From positions 1 to 39,860 of the forward strand of contig DYML01000008.1 of assembly GCA_020721605.1 (NCBI GenBank): a DNA stretch of 39,860 nt, written 5' to 3'. Under the pieces are notes generated by a model. That model saw nothing but the letters and a program-made list of their open reading frames with translations, made no database searches and had not been told where the DNA came from. The first letter of the stretch is position 1, and the number at the start of each line of letters is the position of its first letter. Position numbers and translations under genes: made by a program. This DNA is from Anaerolinea thermophila (GTDB taxonomy: Bacteria; Chloroflexota; Anaerolineae; Anaerolineales; Villigracilaceae). Positions 23,800-31,510 of the stretch are shown piece by piece.

Positions 23800-24297
23800 T
23801 TATTCGTAATTTTTTAAAATATCAGGGATTTGTTCCGGGGTGACATTGCCGTAGATGTCGTCATCTACCAGCAGTACAGGTCCTACACTGCATAGCCCTA
23901 AACAGGAGGTGGTCACCAATGTCCATTTGAAGTCGGGGGTGGTTTCACCATTGGCGAGGTTGAGTCTTTCTTGTAGTGCGTTCCAAATGGCTTTGCCGCC
24001 AACCACATGGCAGGGTGCGTTTTCGCAAAATTTAATCACATGCCGTCCGCGCGGCTTGGTGGAAAGCATATCGTAAAAACTGGCAAGCGCGTATAACTGG
24101 CTTTCGGCGATGTAGGTTTGTTCACCGGGGTTATGAATTTGTTTTTGTACTTCTCGAAACGCATTGCCAGGAATATGCCCAAATGCGTGATTGATCTCGC
24201 TGAGAATTGGAATCAGCGCCTCTCGGTTTCTACCGTGCTTTTCAATTGCCGCTTGAACGATTGCGGTGACATCTTGCTTAATGGCTAATTCGGACAT
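23800..24297 (-). CDS. hoxE: NuoE/HoxE-like [2Fe-2S] subunit
   Basis: The 165-residue thioredoxin-like ferredoxin is of the 24-kDa type. The four cluster ligands are visible as CENAPC and CLGLC. An N-terminal helical bundle (IPILSEINHAFGHIP) precedes them. It is the first gene of hoxEFUYH. The ATG at 24297 has GGAGG immediately upstream; a TTG at 24312 would place that ribosome-binding site inside the gene. The 161 bases before it, back to hndC, contain no promoter that could be recognised, so hox may be read from the hnd promoter. Confidence 0.9.
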   Translation of the reverse strand: MSELAIKQDVTAIVQAAIEKHGRNREALIPILSEINHAFGHIPGNAFREVQKQIHNPGEQTYIAESQLYALASFYDMLSTKPRGRHVIKFCENAPCHVVGGKAIWNALQERLNLANGETTPDFKWTLVTTSCLGLCSVGPVLLVDDDIYGNVTPEQIPDILKNYE

Positions 24298-24458
24298 CTT
24301 GCCTCCAATCAAACATTTTTCAGAATTCTTTTGGGCATTCGTCTTTTGATGTGCAGCGCTGAATGTTGCGTGGGATTCCTCTTGGAAGAACTTTGGAAGG
24401 CTTCCCTGTTTTTAGAGATTACGCGTTTTGTCTTGGGGCGAATCCCAGGTGGATGAAT

Positions 24459-26243
24459 TTAGGATAGCACATGAATGGCATTAAAGTTGCAGACTTGCAC
24501 GCAAACTCCGCAGTGTATGCAGGCTTTTTCGTCAATGATGTGCGTCTGTCTCCGCTCGCCGCTGATGGCATGTACCGGGCAATTTCTGGCGCAAACTGTG
24601 CAGCCTGTACAGGTTTCTGCTTGTACTTCAAAACGAATGAGGGGGCGGCAGACTTTTGCGGGGCATCGTTTTTCGTAAATGTGCGCTTCGTATTCGTGGC
24701 GGAAATGTTTAAGGGTGCTGATGACGGGGTTGGGCGCTCCCTGACCCAGCCCGCACAGGCTGTTGCGTGAAACTTCATAGCACAGGGCTTCAAGTTTCTC
24801 AATGTCTCCGTCTTCGCCGCGCCCGTCGCAAATTTTTTGCAGCATTTCCAGAATGCGGCGCGTGCCAACTCGGCAGGGGGTGCATTTTCCACAGGATTCT
24901 GCCTGTGTGAAATCCATGAAAAAGCGGGCAATATCTACCATGCAGGAGTTTTCATCTATGACTACCAGACCGCCAGAACCCATCATGGAGCCTGCTTGCG
25001 TTAGGGCTTCGTAGTCCAGCGGCAGATCCAGGTGCGTCTCGGTTAAACATCCGCCCATTGGACCGCCTGTTTGCACTGCTTTAAATTGTTTGCCGTCTTT
25101 TATTCCGCCGGCTACTTCAAAGATAATTTCGCGCAGGGTGATACCCATTGGAACTTCTATTAAGCCTGGGTTGGTGACATTTCCGCCCACCGCAAAAGTC
25201 TTTGTGCCTTTGGAGCGTTCGGTTCCCATGCTGGAGTACCATGCCGCGCCCTTTGTAATAATTTGCGGGATGTTGGAGTATGTTTCGACGTTATTGTTGT
25301 TGGTGGGTTTGCCCCATACGCCTTTGACTGAAGGAAAGGGCGGGCGGGGGCTTGGCTCTCCGCGCTTGCCCATGATGGATGCCATTAATGCGGTTTCTTC
25401 GCCGCAGACGAATGCGCCTGCGCCAACGCGCACTTCCAAGTCAAATGAAAAATCGGTGCCGAAGATGTTGCTTCCCAGCAAGCCGAATTCTCTGGCTTGT
25501 GTAATGGCAATGCGAAGGGTCTCAACTGCCAGGGGGTATTCTGCACGGCAATAGATGTAGCCATAACTTGCGCCGACTGCGTAGGCGCCGATGATCATGC
25601 CTTCAATGACGGAGTGCGGGTCGCCTTCCAGTACGCGGCGATTCATAAATGCGCCTGGGTCGCCTTCGTCTGCATTGCAGACCATGTATTTGGGGCTGCC
25701 TTGTACTTGGCGGGTGAGCGCCCATTTTTTGCCGGCAGGAAAGCCCGCGCCGCCGCGCCCGCGTAAACCGGAATTTGTTACTTCTTCAATGACTTTTTCC
25801 GGTGTCATTTCCAGCAGTGCTTTGCCAAGTGCCTGATAGCCGTCTATTGCCAGATAGTCTTCGATGTTGTTTGGGTCAATTTCGCCGCAGTTGCGTAAAA
25901 CAACGCGAACTTCTTTGGGGCGCAGGGGTCCCAGTTCTTCGTCTACGAGGGGTTTTATTACTTCTTGAAAGCGCTCAACAATTCGCCCTTTTAGAAAGTG
26001 TTCTTCCACCAGGTATGGAATATCATCCACGCTCATGCCGTGATAGTGAACTCCTTCAGGGTAGACCATCATCTCTGGTCCTTCGCTGCATTTTCCAATG
26101 CGCGAGGTTTCTAATACTTGAATTTCGTTAATGAGTCCTTGTGCTACAAATTCATCTTGAAGCGCGTCTATAATGTCGTGAGCGCCTTTTGCGAGGCACT
26201 CAGGGTCTACGCATACCAATACATGTGAACGATAAAACGCCAT
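24459..26243 (-). CDS. hndC: HndC-type NuoF-like subunit with ferredoxin tail
   Basis: The 594 residues form an N-terminal thioredoxin-like domain (C11, C16 and C52; the fourth ligand of a [2Fe-2S] site is not evident), a NAD(P)H/FMN domain (GRGGAGFPAGKKW, about 165), SCGKCTPCRVGT, and a C-terminal two-cluster ferredoxin (CTGCTVCARNC and CIHCGVCVQVC, last 60 residues). This is the HndC/HydB layout found in NADP-reducing and electron-bifurcating hydrogenases. It is last in hndA-ATPase-hndB-hndC. The usual next gene, the [FeFe] catalytic subunit hndD, is missing; hoxE follows. Confidence 0.9.
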   Translation of the reverse strand: MAFYRSHVLVCVDPECLAKGAHDIIDALQDEFVAQGLINEIQVLETSRIGKCSEGPEMMVYPEGVHYHGMSVDDIPYLVEEHFLKGRIVERFQEVIKPLVDEELGPLRPKEVRVVLRNCGEIDPNNIEDYLAIDGYQALGKALLEMTPEKVIEEVTNSGLRGRGGAGFPAGKKWALTRQVQGSPKYMVCNADEGDPGAFMNRRVLEGDPHSVIEGMIIGAYAVGASYGYIYCRAEYPLAVETLRIAITQAREFGLLGSNIFGTDFSFDLEVRVGAGAFVCGEETALMASIMGKRGEPSPRPPFPSVKGVWGKPTNNNNVETYSNIPQIITKGAAWYSSMGTERSKGTKTFAVGGNVTNPGLIEVPMGITLREIIFEVAGGIKDGKQFKAVQTGGPMGGCLTETHLDLPLDYEALTQAGSMMGSGGLVVIDENSCMVDIARFFMDFTQAESCGKCTPCRVGTRRILEMLQKICDGRGEDGDIEKLEALCYEVSRNSLCGLGQGAPNPVISTLKHFRHEYEAHIYEKRCPAKVCRPLIRFEVQAETCTGCTVCARNCPVHAISGERRQTHIIDEKACIHCGVCVQVCNFNAIHVLS

Positions 26244-26269
26244 GAAAAAACTCCAAACTCTCTATAATG

Positions 26270-26638
26270 TTAGATCGGTAAAACGTGGTCTTTTAGCGGG
26301 ACGCCGTTTTGTATATGTTGTTTCATAATTTGTTGGGCGATTTCGGCGTTAACTTTGCCGTATGTTATTTTATGCTCTTCACCAACAATTACTTGTAAAA
26401 TGGGTTCCTGCTCGCATAATCCAATGCAGCCAGTTTGTGTAACGCTTATGCCGCTTAAGTTGTTTGTTTCAATATAGTTTAAAACGCTTTTCATGGTGTC
26501 ACGCGCGCCGGCGGCAATTCCGCAGGTGCCCATGGCGACGATTACTTGTATATTTCCTGCGGCGGCTTTTGCTTGTTTCTTTTGCAGGGCTTCTTCTCGC
26601 ACACGTTTTAATTCTTCAAGGGATTTGATGGCAGGCAT
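26270..26638 (-). CDS. hndB: HndB-type thioredoxin-like ferredoxin
   Basis: The 122-residue protein resembles the HndB family of thioredoxin-like [2Fe-2S] proteins. A helical N-terminus (SLEELKRVREEALQKKQ) is followed by VAMGTCGIAAGA and TGCIGLCEQEP. Three of the cysteines are clear; the first motif has CGIAAGA where some relatives have a second Cys. AAAGGAG precedes the ATG. It is 12 bases downstream of the ATPase and 26 bases upstream of hndC. It would pass electrons within the HndABC diaphorase. Confidence 0.9.
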   Translation of the reverse strand: MPAIKSLEELKRVREEALQKKQAKAAAGNIQVIVAMGTCGIAAGARDTMKSVLNYIETNNLSGISVTQTGCIGLCEQEPILQVIVGEEHKITYGKVNAEIAQQIMKQHIQNGVPLKDHVLPI

Positions 26639-26650
26639 GGTTTCTCCTTT

Positions 26651-27220
26651 TTAGTTGGCTGCTTGCAGCGCAAGTGGTTTGATTCCTTCTTCCAACATGC
26701 TGCGTACAAACTTTAATATGCTGGGTTCGGTCATGGACATGTTGTCCAGTGTTTCTTTTAATTCGCAGTCGTCAAAATTAAACTCGTGGATTTGCCCAAG
26801 GCGGTCTGTGATTTGATAAATAAACACCCAATGAATGTGAGGGTAGGAAATAAGCAAGGTAAGAAAGGTCATGGAGAGATCGCCCAGCGGCATTCTGTCT
26901 ATGTGGCTGTGGCGAAAGGATGCTGTCACTTTTGTTCCCTTGCCTTGCTCTGTGATCAGGTTTAGTTCGCCTTCAGACATTTCTGCTGCCAGTTTTAACA
27001 GTGGAATTCCAAGCCCTACTTTGCGGGTTGTTCGTGTGGTGTAGAACGGGTCTAGCACTTGTTGCGCTGTTTTTTCGCTCATGCCGCGCCCGTCATCGGC
27101 TACACTAACCAAAAGCAGGTCGCTTTGCAGGTTTTCATAGACTGCCATGCAGATATTACGGCTTTGCGCCGCAACGCTGTTTTCAGCAATATCGAGCAGG
27201 TGCAGCGCAATTTCTCTCAT
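26651..27220 (-). CDS. histidine-kinase-like ATPase of the hnd operon
   Basis: The 189-residue protein has a GHKL ATPase fold: N-box LLDIAENSVAA, G1 box DDGRGM, DPFYTTRTTRKVGLGI as the lid/G2 region, and GKGTKVTASF. There is no phospho-acceptor His domain. The last 80 residues form an unassigned domain that includes HIHWVFIYQITD. Similar ATPases accompany hndA in hydrogenase operons of anaerobic Firmicutes and Thermotogae. It overlaps hndA by 4 bases, so the two are translationally coupled. It may be an anti-sigma-type or assembly factor; no experimental role is known to me. Confidence 0.82.
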   Translation of the reverse strand: MREIALHLLDIAENSVAAQSRNICMAVYENLQSDLLLVSVADDGRGMSEKTAQQVLDPFYTTRTTRKVGLGIPLLKLAAEMSEGELNLITEQGKGTKVTASFRHSHIDRMPLGDLSMTFLTLLISYPHIHWVFIYQITDRLGQIHEFNFDDCELKETLDNMSMTEPSILKFVRSMLEEGIKPLALQAAN

Positions 27221-27729
27221 GCTTCGTTTTGAACCTTTTTAATAATTTGTGGAAATTTGTTTGGGCGCTGTCGTCCATGAACTTCGTCGTTCACTACAAT
27301 GACAGGCGCCTGACTGCACGCGCCCACACAGCGGCATTCTTCCAGGGTAATCATGCCGTCTGGGGTGGTTTCTCCCAGTTCAATATTGAGTGTTTGTTTG
27401 GCTTTTTCAATTAATTGCCCTACGCCCGCCACATAACAGGCGGTTCCCAAGCAAAATTTGATGGTGTGCTTGCCACTCGGACGGGTTTTGAAAAATGAAT
27501 AGAACGTGACAACGCCGTGTACCTGCCCCAGCGGCGCATTTAATTTGCGGGCAATGTAGGCTTGCATGGATGGTGAGACATGCCCAATTTTTCCTTGTAC
27601 TTCATTAAGTACCAGCATGACTGCGCCAGGGCGTTCTTTGTTTTCGGCAATTGCGCTGTCTATCACTGCTTTTTGTGCTGCGTTTTTTAGCGGGTCGTTC
27701 ATGGGTGTTTCTTTTAGGAGACTTGTCAT
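27217..27729 (-). CDS. hndA: HndA-type NuoE-like [2Fe-2S] subunit
   Basis: The 170-residue protein is a 24-kDa-type thioredoxin-like ferredoxin with ligands CLGTAC and CRCVGAC, and the helical N-terminus typical of NuoE (LNEVQGKIGHVSPSMQAYIARKL). AAAGG lies before the ATG at 27729; an internal ATG at 27705 is possible. A Rex-like operator (27749-27766) ends 19 bases upstream. It is the first gene of the hndA-ATPase-hndB-hndC operon and differs clearly from the second NuoE copy (hoxE). Confidence 0.9.
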   Translation of the reverse strand: MTSLLKETPMNDPLKNAAQKAVIDSAIAENKERPGAVMLVLNEVQGKIGHVSPSMQAYIARKLNAPLGQVHGVVTFYSFFKTRPSGKHTIKFCLGTACYVAGVGQLIEKAKQTLNIELGETTPDGMITLEECRCVGACSQAPVIVVNDEVHGRQRPNKFPQIIKKVQNEA

Positions 27730-27748
27730 TTAATGCCTTTATCAAAGT

Positions 27749-27766
27749 TTGTGTTATTTTTCACAA
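27749..27766 (-). promoter_or_regulatory. Rex-like operator before hndA
   Basis: TTGTGTTATTTTTCACAA matches the 18-base Rex consensus (TTGTGAA-N4-TTCACAA) at all but two defined positions. On the minus strand TTGTGA, 17 bases and GATAAA could be the overlapping promoter. It shares a 28-base context with 30447-30464. Confidence 0.7.
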
Positions 27767-27824
27767 TCTAGTTTAGTCTTGCTGTTTCAATTCGTCAATG
27801 ATCAATGTCATATATTTGTGGGTG

Positions 27825-28577
27825 CTACTTGTCAGGCATATTTTCGATCACCGCCTGCCGCTGGTTTTCGTTTTTTAGCGCCATGCAAATTTCGTGCAGG
27901 GTGGGTTCGGCGAGTGTGAAGACGGTTGATCCCAAAAATTCGTTTAGTCGGTGAACATCCCCGTTTTGGACGAGCGTGTAATTTTCAATTGCTGGAAATT
28001 TAATGTGTGCCTTTTGGGGGGTGATGTGGCGTGAAATTTCCAAGCCGAGGACGTGCCATTGGTCGGCGATTAAGCCGAGGGTGGGTAAAAGCCCGTAACT
28101 GCTTCGGTCTATGTGCGCGGGAATGACCAAGCCGCCCAGCGCATCAACTTCCTTAAATACGTCGTCAATGGAAAATTGAGTGGAGGCAAGCAACATGCGC
28201 GTTTCGGTTTGAATGTAATCTCCGCTTGAGTCTACGATGTATTGTTCGCCAAAAAATTCTGCGTGGTTTAATTCATTTGGCAGAGATGCATTCACTGCGG
28301 CTTGCCAGGCTTCCAGCAAGGGCAGGGTTTCAAATAAACACAACAGGTGAACATCTTCACGGGTTTGTACTTCCATGCCCGGTAAAACTTTAAGTCCGCT
28401 GCCCTCTGCCGCTTTTTGTACCGCCACCACATTGGCGCTGGCGTTGTGGTCTGTGATGGCGATGATGTGGATGCCGCGTTTCAGCGCTGCCTGCACAATT
28501 AATGGCGGGATCATTTCCACCTCGGCACAGGGTGAAAGCACAGTATGCACATGCAGATCAGCGCGAAATTTTTTCAT
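27825..28577 (-). CDS. PHP-domain metal-dependent phosphoesterase
   Basis: The 250-residue protein is of the PHP family. Metal-binding motifs include DLHVHTVLSPC (residues 6-16), ITDHN, and GDVHR near the end. PHP proteins hydrolyse phosphoesters such as nucleoside phosphates or act in DNA polymerases; this is the small stand-alone type. The start at 28577 overlaps the previous stop as ATGA, so it is coupled to the DRTGG-like gene. It is last of the four-gene sensor-like set behind the upstream Rex-like site. Substrate unknown. Confidence 0.85.
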   Translation of the reverse strand: MKKFRADLHVHTVLSPCAEVEMIPPLIVQAALKRGIHIIAITDHNASANVVAVQKAAEGSGLKVLPGMEVQTREDVHLLCLFETLPLLEAWQAAVNASLPNELNHAEFFGEQYIVDSSGDYIQTETRMLLASTQFSIDDVFKEVDALGGLVIPAHIDRSSYGLLPTLGLIADQWHVLGLEISRHITPQKAHIKFPAIENYTLVQNGDVHRLNEFLGSTVFTLAEPTLHEICMALKNENQRQAVIENMPDK

Positions 28578-28921
28578 TTTTGAATTTGGATGCCCATCTC
28601 CCAAAGTTTTCCGTCAATTTCGTAGGTTGGTTTGGGCGTGGAAAGTAAAATGACGCCTTGTTCGTTGGCTTTGGCAATTGCGGTGGCATCGGGTTGGGCG
28701 TCTTCGGTGATGATGATGGCGGCTATTTCCAGCAGGGCGGCAACAGCAACAATGTTGAGGTGGGCTTGTAGTGTGATCCAAAGATAGTTGCTTTTTGCGC
28801 CCGCCATAACGCAAGAGAGTAGGTCGGAGGTGTAGCCCCCTTCGGGTTGAATGGTTGTAAAGTCGCGCGTTTCAGTGAGTACGGTCAGGTTGAGTTGGTC
28901 AATAATTTGTTGAAGATTCAT
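28574..28921 (-). CDS. DRTGG-like domain protein 2
   Basis: The 115-residue protein is a paralogue of the one at 29932-30291: both start MNL(Q/K)(Q/K)II and share a GGYxxDLxSxV signature followed by alternating strands and helices (IVAVAALLEIAAIIITE). This resembles the DRTGG domain, a predicted ligand-binding module. The start at 28921 is preferred by comparison with the paralogue; 28933 would overlap the upstream stop. It lies between the CBS-ATPase and PHP genes. Confidence 0.7.
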   Translation of the reverse strand: MNLQQIIDQLNLTVLTETRDFTTIQPEGGYTSDLLSCVMAGAKSNYLWITLQAHLNIVAVAALLEIAAIIITEDAQPDATAIAKANEQGVILLSTPKPTYEIDGKLWEMGIQIQK

Positions 28922-28925
28922 AGGG

Positions 28926-29945
28926 TTAGTCATCCTTGCGTCCATTGAGGTTTTCGGTTGGCACATAGATGCGCATGGTCAGTTTTGTGCCTTTGCCGAC
29001 AGTGGATTCGATGTCCATTTTGTCTACACAGCGTTTAATATTCACAAGCCCCATGCCGGCGCCAAAACCCATTTCGCGCACCTGCTCGGTGGCTGTGGAA
29101 TAGCCTGGTTGCAGAACTTGTTCAATGTTTTCTATTCCTGGTCCGTCATCTGTGGTAGACATGGTGATGCGGTGCGATTCCACTTCCAACTTTAATATGC
29201 CGCCGTTGGTACTGTGGATGATGAGATTAATTTCCGCTTCGTATACTGCAATGCCGCAGCGGCGGGCAGTTTGCGGGTCTGCGCCAAGCCTTAAGAGGGC
29301 GCGTTTAATATGGCTGGACGCATTGCCGCCGTGCGTAAAATCATGGGCTTTAATGTTGTAGCGTAGTACAAGGGTGGTGCGGTCTGAGACAATATCTTCA
29401 AAGAGGTGGCTGGCTCTATATCGGCGGACTTCTTCTTCTTTGTAATCTTTTTGCAGGGCAACCAAAATGCCGCGCGTAATATCCCCTTTTGTAATCATGC
29501 CGACGAGTTTGTTGTTTTCGTCTAACACAGGCAAGCGCCCCAGGCGGCTGTCGCTAAATTTTTGAATGGCGCTGACGATGGAATCGTAACTGGCAACGGT
29601 GATGATCTTGCGGGTCATGTATTGGCTGACTGGCGCTGAAAGTTCATTTTTTTGCATGGCGCGGACAATGTCTTCCAGGCTGAGAATGCCAATTAGTTCA
29701 CTGTCTTTTACCACCGGCACGCCCGAAATATGATTGATCCGCAAAATTTCCAGTACGTTAGCGAGCGGCATTTCGGGGCTGGCAATTTTCATCTGGCGCG
29801 TCATTACTTCGTGAATTTTTAAATCATAGGACAGTTCTTCCACGCGGTTGATGGCGTTGGCATCTTTGTCCGTGATTGAGCGATCACGCCGTCCGCGAGT
29901 TTCTTGCGCGGTGGGTGTTCTGGTGAGAGGGCTAGTTGGACTCAT
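28926..29945 (-). CDS. CBS-pair plus anti-sigma-type ATPase
   Basis: The 339-residue protein joins two CBS motifs (LANVLEILRINHISGVPVV and SAIQKFSDSRLGRLPVLDE, residues 55-165) to a C-terminal GHKL ATPase of RsbW/SpoIIAB type. The latter has an N-box AVYEAEINLIIHS, G1 DDGPGI, and GFGAGMGLVNIKRCVD. Such a protein could sense adenylates with the CBS part and control a partner by phosphorylation. No sigma factor or anti-anti-sigma factor is in the window. The start at 29945 overlaps the previous gene by 14 bases. Confidence 0.85.
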   Translation of the reverse strand: MSPTSPLTRTPTAQETRGRRDRSITDKDANAINRVEELSYDLKIHEVMTRQMKIASPEMPLANVLEILRINHISGVPVVKDSELIGILSLEDIVRAMQKNELSAPVSQYMTRKIITVASYDSIVSAIQKFSDSRLGRLPVLDENNKLVGMITKGDITRGILVALQKDYKEEEVRRYRASHLFEDIVSDRTTLVLRYNIKAHDFTHGGNASSHIKRALLRLGADPQTARRCGIAVYEAEINLIIHSTNGGILKLEVESHRITMSTTDDGPGIENIEQVLQPGYSTATEQVREMGFGAGMGLVNIKRCVDKMDIESTVGKGTKLTMRIYVPTENLNGRKDD

Positions 29946-30291
29946 TTGATTCAAAACTGGGCAGTCCCGCCTGATGTAGCCGCCCGCTTAGTTCAAACAT
30001 GCCAAAGGGACTGCTGATTAGCGGGATATTTTCCTGCGCAGCAATCAGTAAAGTTTCGGCTTGCGGTTGTTTTCCGCGTACAAAAATGATGGCGTGAAAT
30101 TCCGCCATTTGCGCCGTGCGAACCACCTGTGGGTTGGTAAGACCGGTGAGCAAAACCGAATTTGGCTGGCTGAAGGCGAGTACGTCACTCATTAAATCTG
30201 CGCCATAGCCGCCGTTGATTTCTATGTTAATGTTTGTTTGGGGGGTGAGCAGGTGACCGTTTGCCAACTCGATAATTTTTTTCAAATTCAT
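29932..30291 (-). CDS. DRTGG-like domain protein 1
   Basis: The 119 residues include the INGGYGADLMSDVLAFSQP signature and an alpha/beta core (AEFHAIIFVRG...IPLISSPFGMFELSGRL) like the DRTGG domain. This is the first gene of the sensor-like set and lies about 155 bases after the Rex-like operator at 30447-30464. The family is thought to bind small ligands in partners such as phosphotransacetylase; here it stands alone, so the ligand is unknown. It overlaps the CBS-ATPase gene. Confidence 0.72.
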   Translation of the reverse strand: MNLKKIIELANGHLLTPQTNINIEINGGYGADLMSDVLAFSQPNSVLLTGLTNPQVVRTAQMAEFHAIIFVRGKQPQAETLLIAAQENIPLISSPFGMFELSGRLHQAGLPSFESNESN

Positions 30292-30446
30292 AACCGTTGG
30301 TTCCTTTTTGTGATATTTATGATGTTTGCTTGCTCAATCCTGTAATTATTCTCTAGTTTGTCTTTTTAGGCAAGTTGTTTCTTCTCAAAATTTGGCGCGC
30401 GCGCTTTGGCGTTTGGAAGTTTTATTTCTCTTTTCTGTAGGAAGTT

Positions 30447-30464
30447 TAGTGTAAATTTTCACAA
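30447..30464 (-). promoter_or_regulatory. Rex-like operator before the sensor-like set
   Basis: TAGTGTAAATTTTCACAA matches the Rex consensus except at two defined positions. The minus-strand context CTAGATTGTGAAAA is identical to that at the hndA site. The surrounding 196-base gap to fdhD holds nothing else recognised. Confidence 0.65.
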
Positions 30465-30487
30465 TCTAGTGTATCATAAAAAATACT

Positions 30488-31276
30488 TTACAAAGAATTA
30501 ATGCGCTGTGCGTTTGTATATACGTTGAATTGGCTTTTTCTTGCGTAGCCGATTAATGTGATTCCGTAGCGGTCTGCCATTTCGATGGAAAGTGAAGAAG
30601 GGGACGTGTGCGAGATGACAATTGGCACATTTAACTGTGCTGCTTTTTGTAACATCTCAGAACTGATGCGACCCGTGGTCATTAAAATTCTTTTTTGAGG
30701 CTGCAAGCCCTCCATTAAATACAAGCCTGCAATTTTGTCGAGTGTATTATGCCTGCCAATATCTTCTGCCGATAACAGAATTTCCTTGCCGTCACTTAAG
30801 ATAGAGGTGTGTACTCCGCCCGTTTTTCGATACAAGACCTGTGCTTTTACCAACATCTCGGCTATGGTTTCAATCTCATTTGCATCTATTTTTAGGGAAT
30901 GGTCACTTAAAGAGATGTTGGGTTTGGCGAGGATTTCTACTGCGGTTACGCCGCCTGTACAGCCCGAAGTTTTGCGCCATGCGGCTGGCTGTTTGGCTTC
31001 GTGATTGAGCCAGACATCAATGTTCTCGCCATGCTCACAAATTCTCACGTCCTGTACTTCATTCATGCTTTGGATGATGCCTTCGTTGAACAAAAATCCA
31101 ACCGCCAGCGCTTCGAGGCTGACTGGCGTACACATGAAGGTGATCCAGACGCTGCCGTTTACGGTTAATGAAACAGGCGCTTCTACAATTATTTCGGCAT
31201 CGTGCGAAGTCCATTCTTGAGATTTGTACTGTTTGTAGCGGATGGATTTTTGTGCCGAGTTCAAAGCAACCTCCAT
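30488..31276 (-). CDS. fdhD: formate dehydrogenase sulfurtransferase FdhD
   Basis: The 262-residue accessory protein passes sulfur from the cysteine desulfurase IscS to the bis-MGD cofactor of formate dehydrogenase, which is inactive without it. The loop TSGCTGGV contains Cys106, in place of the CxxC of E. coli FdhD; only the first Cys is kept here. The ATVE-like core (LSAEDIGRHNTLDKIAG) and MTTGRISSEM motif are typical. AAAAGGG precedes the ATG. Its client is the Sec-FdhA 13 kb downstream. Confidence 0.93.
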   Translation of the reverse strand: MEVALNSAQKSIRYKQYKSQEWTSHDAEIIVEAPVSLTVNGSVWITFMCTPVSLEALAVGFLFNEGIIQSMNEVQDVRICEHGENIDVWLNHEAKQPAAWRKTSGCTGGVTAVEILAKPNISLSDHSLKIDANEIETIAEMLVKAQVLYRKTGGVHTSILSDGKEILLSAEDIGRHNTLDKIAGLYLMEGLQPQKRILMTTGRISSEMLQKAAQLNVPIVISHTSPSSLSIEMADRYGITLIGYARKSQFNVYTNAQRINSL

Positions 31277-31298
31277 GCCCTTTTTATTGTTTATGCGC

Positions 31299-31505
31299 TT
31301 ATTTTTGCGCCGCAGGCTTGGGCGGTTTTTCTTTTGATTTTCGATGCGCCTTGTGGAATTTTTTCGGGTCTGCCAAAAATGCGCCCAGGCAGGCTTCGGT
31401 GCAGAGGTAGATAACGCGCCCGTGATATTGGGCGCTCGGAAAGTATTGTGAGTCTGTGTTGCGCAGGGTTCTTCCGCACAGGGTGGTGAATTGTTGTGTG
31501 GTCAT
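31299..31505 (-). CDS. YHS-domain-like small protein
   Basis: The 68-residue protein has a TRASH/YHS-like zinc or metal-binding pattern: CGRTL, then YHGRVIYLCTEACLGAFLADPKKF, with C10, C35 and C39. A basic Lys/Pro tail follows. YHS modules bind metals such as Cu, Zn or Ni. It lies 5 bases after the ATP-grasp gene and 22 bases before fdhD, in the same operon. A role in metal delivery to a hydrogenase or dehydrogenase is a guess from position only. Confidence 0.65.
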   Translation of the reverse strand: MTTQQFTTLCGRTLRNTDSQYFPSAQYHGRVIYLCTEACLGAFLADPKKFHKAHRKSKEKPPKPAAQK

Positions 31506-31510
31506 ACAGA

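Noticed and set aside
24313-24458. Separate promoter or terminator between hndC and hoxE
   Set aside because: Only a loop-less GGAAGGCTTCC palindrome was seen, and no -35/-10 pair fits well.
26651-27220. Calling the hnd-linked ATPase a sensor histidine kinase
   Set aside because: It has the GHKL ATP-binding boxes but no HisKA domain or phospho-acceptor histidine and no membrane segment.
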